64,000 nt of DNA. Origin: Zychaea mexicana (lineage: Eukaryota; Mucoromycota; Mucoromycetes; Mucorales; Lichtheimiaceae). Positions 61,901 to 64,000 of the stretch are shown piece after piece. Positions within the stretch are counted from its first letter, which is position 1; each line of letters opens with the position of its first letter. The notes beneath the pieces were generated by a model that was not told the origin of the DNA, ran no database searches, and worked only from the letters and a program-made list of their open reading frames with translations. The stretch lies in the NCBI RefSeq assembly GCF_025766255.1, contig NW_026516723.1:186001-250000 (forward strand). Direction: 5' to 3'. Position numbers and translations under genes: made by a program.

Positions 61901-63273
61901 CAAGGTTGTGGGAAAGGTGCTGAACGAAAAGAGCTCCGAGGACAAGTCCTTGATGTACTTGGCTCCATCGTCATCCAACATCTCGTTCCGGTGGCAGCAA
62001 GGTCGCTTTATCGGCTCGGGCACATTTGGCTACGTGTATCTGGCTATCAATCTGGACACGTCAACCGTGATGGCCGTCAAGGAAATCCGATTCCCTGACT
62101 CTAGCTCACTCTCTGCGTTGCACAAGGCGATCAAGGAGGAGATGAAAGTCATGGAGATGCTCAACCATCCCAACATTGTGCAGTATTTCGGCATGGAGGT
62201 CCATCGCGACAAGGTGTTTATCTTTATGGAGTACTGTGAGAACGGCAGCTTGGGTGCGCTTTTGGAGCACGGTGGACGGATCGAAGACGAATTCTATATT
62301 GTCAATTACGCTCACCAACTGCTCAAAGGCCTTGCGTATCTGCATGAGAACAATGTTGTCCATCGTGATATCAAACCAGACAGTAAGTATAGCCACGGTA
62401 GAACCCCCCCCATATTGCACGTGAAGACAAGAAAGCTGATTGAAGGCCTTTTTGTAAGATGTTTTATTGGATTACGAGGGTAATATCAAGCTGTCCGACT
62501 TTGGTGCATCCAAGATCCTTGCCAAGGGCCAAAAGACCATGAACAAGACGACGATGAGCATGAATGTCAACAGTTTGGCGGGCACACCCATGTACATGGC
62601 ACCCGAGGTGATCACGGGCGGCGAGACGGGACGCAAGGGATCGATGGATATCTGGTCACTCGGATGCTGTATTGTGCAAATGGCAACAGGAAGACGGCCA
62701 TGGAGCACGCTTGAGAACGAATGGTCGGTCATGTACCACGTCGTGACAGGCCACCCGCCTCTGCCGGATGCTTCGCAGCTATCGCACGAAGGCATTGATT
62801 TTCTCAAGAAATGCTTCACACGCAACCCCACCAAACGACCTACTGCGCAAGAGCTGCTGCAACATCCATGGATCACCTCGTTCTTGGAAGACAACGTCCA
62901 GACGACAGCAGCATCGTCTATTCCTCTAGAGTGGCAGAGCGCTGTCATGAACGGCAGCAGCGAGTCCATCCACCTCGGCACCGATCGGCCTCTGGTCCGA
63001 AGTATTCCCAACAGCATCGCCATCACGGGTACAGCCAATGGCATCTCACGCGAAGAAGCTCAGCTCTACTTTCGCTCGGTCGAGGACGGTACGGATCGGC
63101 CGTCGTCGTCGTCGTCGTCGTCGCTACATGTCAGAGACTTTGCCCCATTTCCTCCTTCATCCTCTGCATCTTCATGGAGCAGGCGGAACAGTGCAGTGAG
63201 CACCAGCACTTCAGGAAGTCTGGTGCGCAGTGTCGATGAAAACAGTCTTAGCAGGCCAGTATCTCCATTATAG
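58903..63273 (+). CDS. SSK2: Ssk2/Wis4/MAP3K4-type MAP kinase kinase kinase (4 exons, ~1357 aa)
   Basis: MAPKKK expected to activate the Pbs2-type MAPKK of the osmotic/oxidative stress (Hog1/p38) pathway, itself controlled by Ssk1 response regulators. Exons: 58903-60359, 60498-60653, 60737-62382, 62459-63273 (1358 codons). The N-terminus has a Gln run and a poly-Glu/Asp stretch (GAA repeat near 59126-59170). The long central regulatory region (about 120-880) has the Ssk2-family helical character. The kinase domain is at about 955-1245: GSGTFGYVYLA glycine loop, MAVKEIRF lysine, HRDIKPDNVLLD catalytic loop, SDFGASKI, GTPMYMAPEV, DIWSLGC. All catalytic residues are present. A Ser-rich tail encoded by a TCG repeat (near 63103-63122) ends the protein. 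The start is the first ATG of the frame; upstream is repeat-rich leader. Confidence 0.93.
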
Positions 63274-63558
63274 CATTCTTATTCTTCCGTTCACACACAA
63301 ATGCACCTTCTCTCTCCTCTATTCCCTTTAGTAATCAATCAATAACCACCCGCAATTCAACCAACACACACACACACTCCTGCAAAGCAGCACTTTTCTA
63401 GCATCATTTTTTCTTTCTCCCTCACTCAACTTTCCACTACCACCACACTGTATCTATTTTATTGTTTAGTATTATAAAAAAAGAAACCAAGCACCCGACA
63501 AAACGAGAGATAATACCCCCCCCCACACCACCCAACCCTTCAGATCAAATCCCCTTTA
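63274..63558. other. Convergent 3' spacer between the MAPKKK and CHID1-like genes
   Basis: Both neighbours end here. The sequence is C/T-rich with A and C homopolymers. No gene or hairpin terminator is evident. Confidence 0.4.
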
Positions 63559-64000
63559 CTACAAAAGGTTGTACTACAGAAAAGAAAAAAAGAAGTATTC
63601 TTCTTGTTATACCACAACAAAAACGTTTCTTGTCTTGAATGATGTGAGAACTTACAAAGTAATCCAAGCCTTGTCCAACCTCCCATAATGCTAGCCCGAC
63701 CCCATAATCTTCGGCAAGATGGACCCGATTGCGAATAGACTGACGCGTGGACATGATCAGTGACGGATCCCCTTTCTTTAAACTTGTGATTCTTTGTAAC
63801 TTACACGAAGTGTTGGTAGCCAAATAGTGGATCCATCCATATCCTTGACGTGGTGCTCTTCAGCTTCACGGTCCCAATCGAATGGTTCATCTTCCTCGAT
63901 CCAGTCCTCAAACTTTTCAATAACGTCCTTGAGCACCAGAGGTTGTGGCATTGACGTTTCGTGATACACAATGGCATACATGTTTAATCCGACTAATAAC
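63559..64000 (-). CDS. CHID1-like GH18 protein, C-terminal part only (runs off the right edge)
   Basis: C-terminus of a glycoside-hydrolase-18-like protein of the chitinase-domain-containing-1 type. Minus-strand exons: from the edge to 63805, then 63656-63739, then 63559-63573. The joined end reads LPTLR, SIRNRVHLAEDYGVGLALWE, VGQGLDYFYNLL, matching the conserved CHID1 ending (ELGQGLDYFYDLL in animals). Upstream residues GLNMYAIVYHE and MPQPLV fit the preceding barrel strand. The final exon is only 15 bases including the stop. The catalytic DxxDxDxE strand, signal peptide and start lie outside the window. Enzymatic activity cannot be judged; CHID1 relatives often bind rather than cleave. Confidence 0.8.

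Overview
The window is eukaryotic nuclear DNA from a filamentous fungus. Genes are dense and split by many short introns of about 45-180 bases with GTAAG/GTGAG-type donors and TAG/CAG acceptors. The family content (Zn2Cys6 regulators, a giant hybrid histidine kinase of the pseudokinase-AAA type, Ysc84, an Ssk2-type MAPKKK, TPR/F-box/LRR proteins) and the AT-rich spacers fit an early-diverging fungus. A Mucorales-like Mucoromycota is my best guess; this is inference from gene style, not from a marker gene.

Layout. 0.5-2.8 kb (+): mitochondrial L-2-hydroxyglutarate dehydrogenase. 4.7-12.0 kb (+): three tandem Zn2Cys6 transcription-factor paralogues; the first is a decayed pseudogene and the other two look intact. 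12.9-17.5 kb (+): a 13-exon TGFBRAP1/Vps3-type endosomal tethering protein. 17.5-21.5 kb: about 4 kb with no gene I can support. 21.5-30.5 kb (+): a 21-exon hybrid histidine kinase of about 2451 aa, followed at once by a TPR/F-box/LRR protein (30.6-32.7 kb). 32.9-39.3 kb (-): Ysc84/SH3YL1 actin-patch protein, a small SCP2 sterol-carrier protein and a frameshifted cytochrome P450. 40.2-44.1 kb (+): COPII Sec23 and mitochondrial ribosomal protein uS7m. 44.4-47.1 kb: a degenerate ORF cluster, an 868-bp hAT-like MITE with an exact 8-bp target-site duplication, and tRNA-Val(UAC). 47.1-50.4 kb: no supportable gene. 50.4-57.2 kb (-): five genes in a row: a UBTD1/2-like ubiquitin-domain protein, a Sfp-type phosphopantetheinyl transferase, an uncharacterised basic protein, a small CaaX-box protein and an F-box/LRR protein. 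58.9-63.3 kb (+): Ssk2/MAP3K4-type MAPKKK. 63.6 kb to the right edge (-): C-terminal part of a CHID1-like GH18 protein.

Functional links. The hybrid histidine kinase and the Ssk2-type MAPKKK belong to pathway types that are connected in other fungi (two-component phosphorelay to the stress MAPK cascade), but they lie about 28 kb apart and nothing here shows co-regulation. The rest are mostly housekeeping membrane-traffic, mitochondrial and regulatory genes. The lineage-specific material is the TF triplication, the P450 relic, the MITE and the small CaaX gene.

All exon joins were made by hand by choosing GT/AG pairs that keep frame and family similarity. Totals divide by three for every gene called intact. 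No search or alignment was run.
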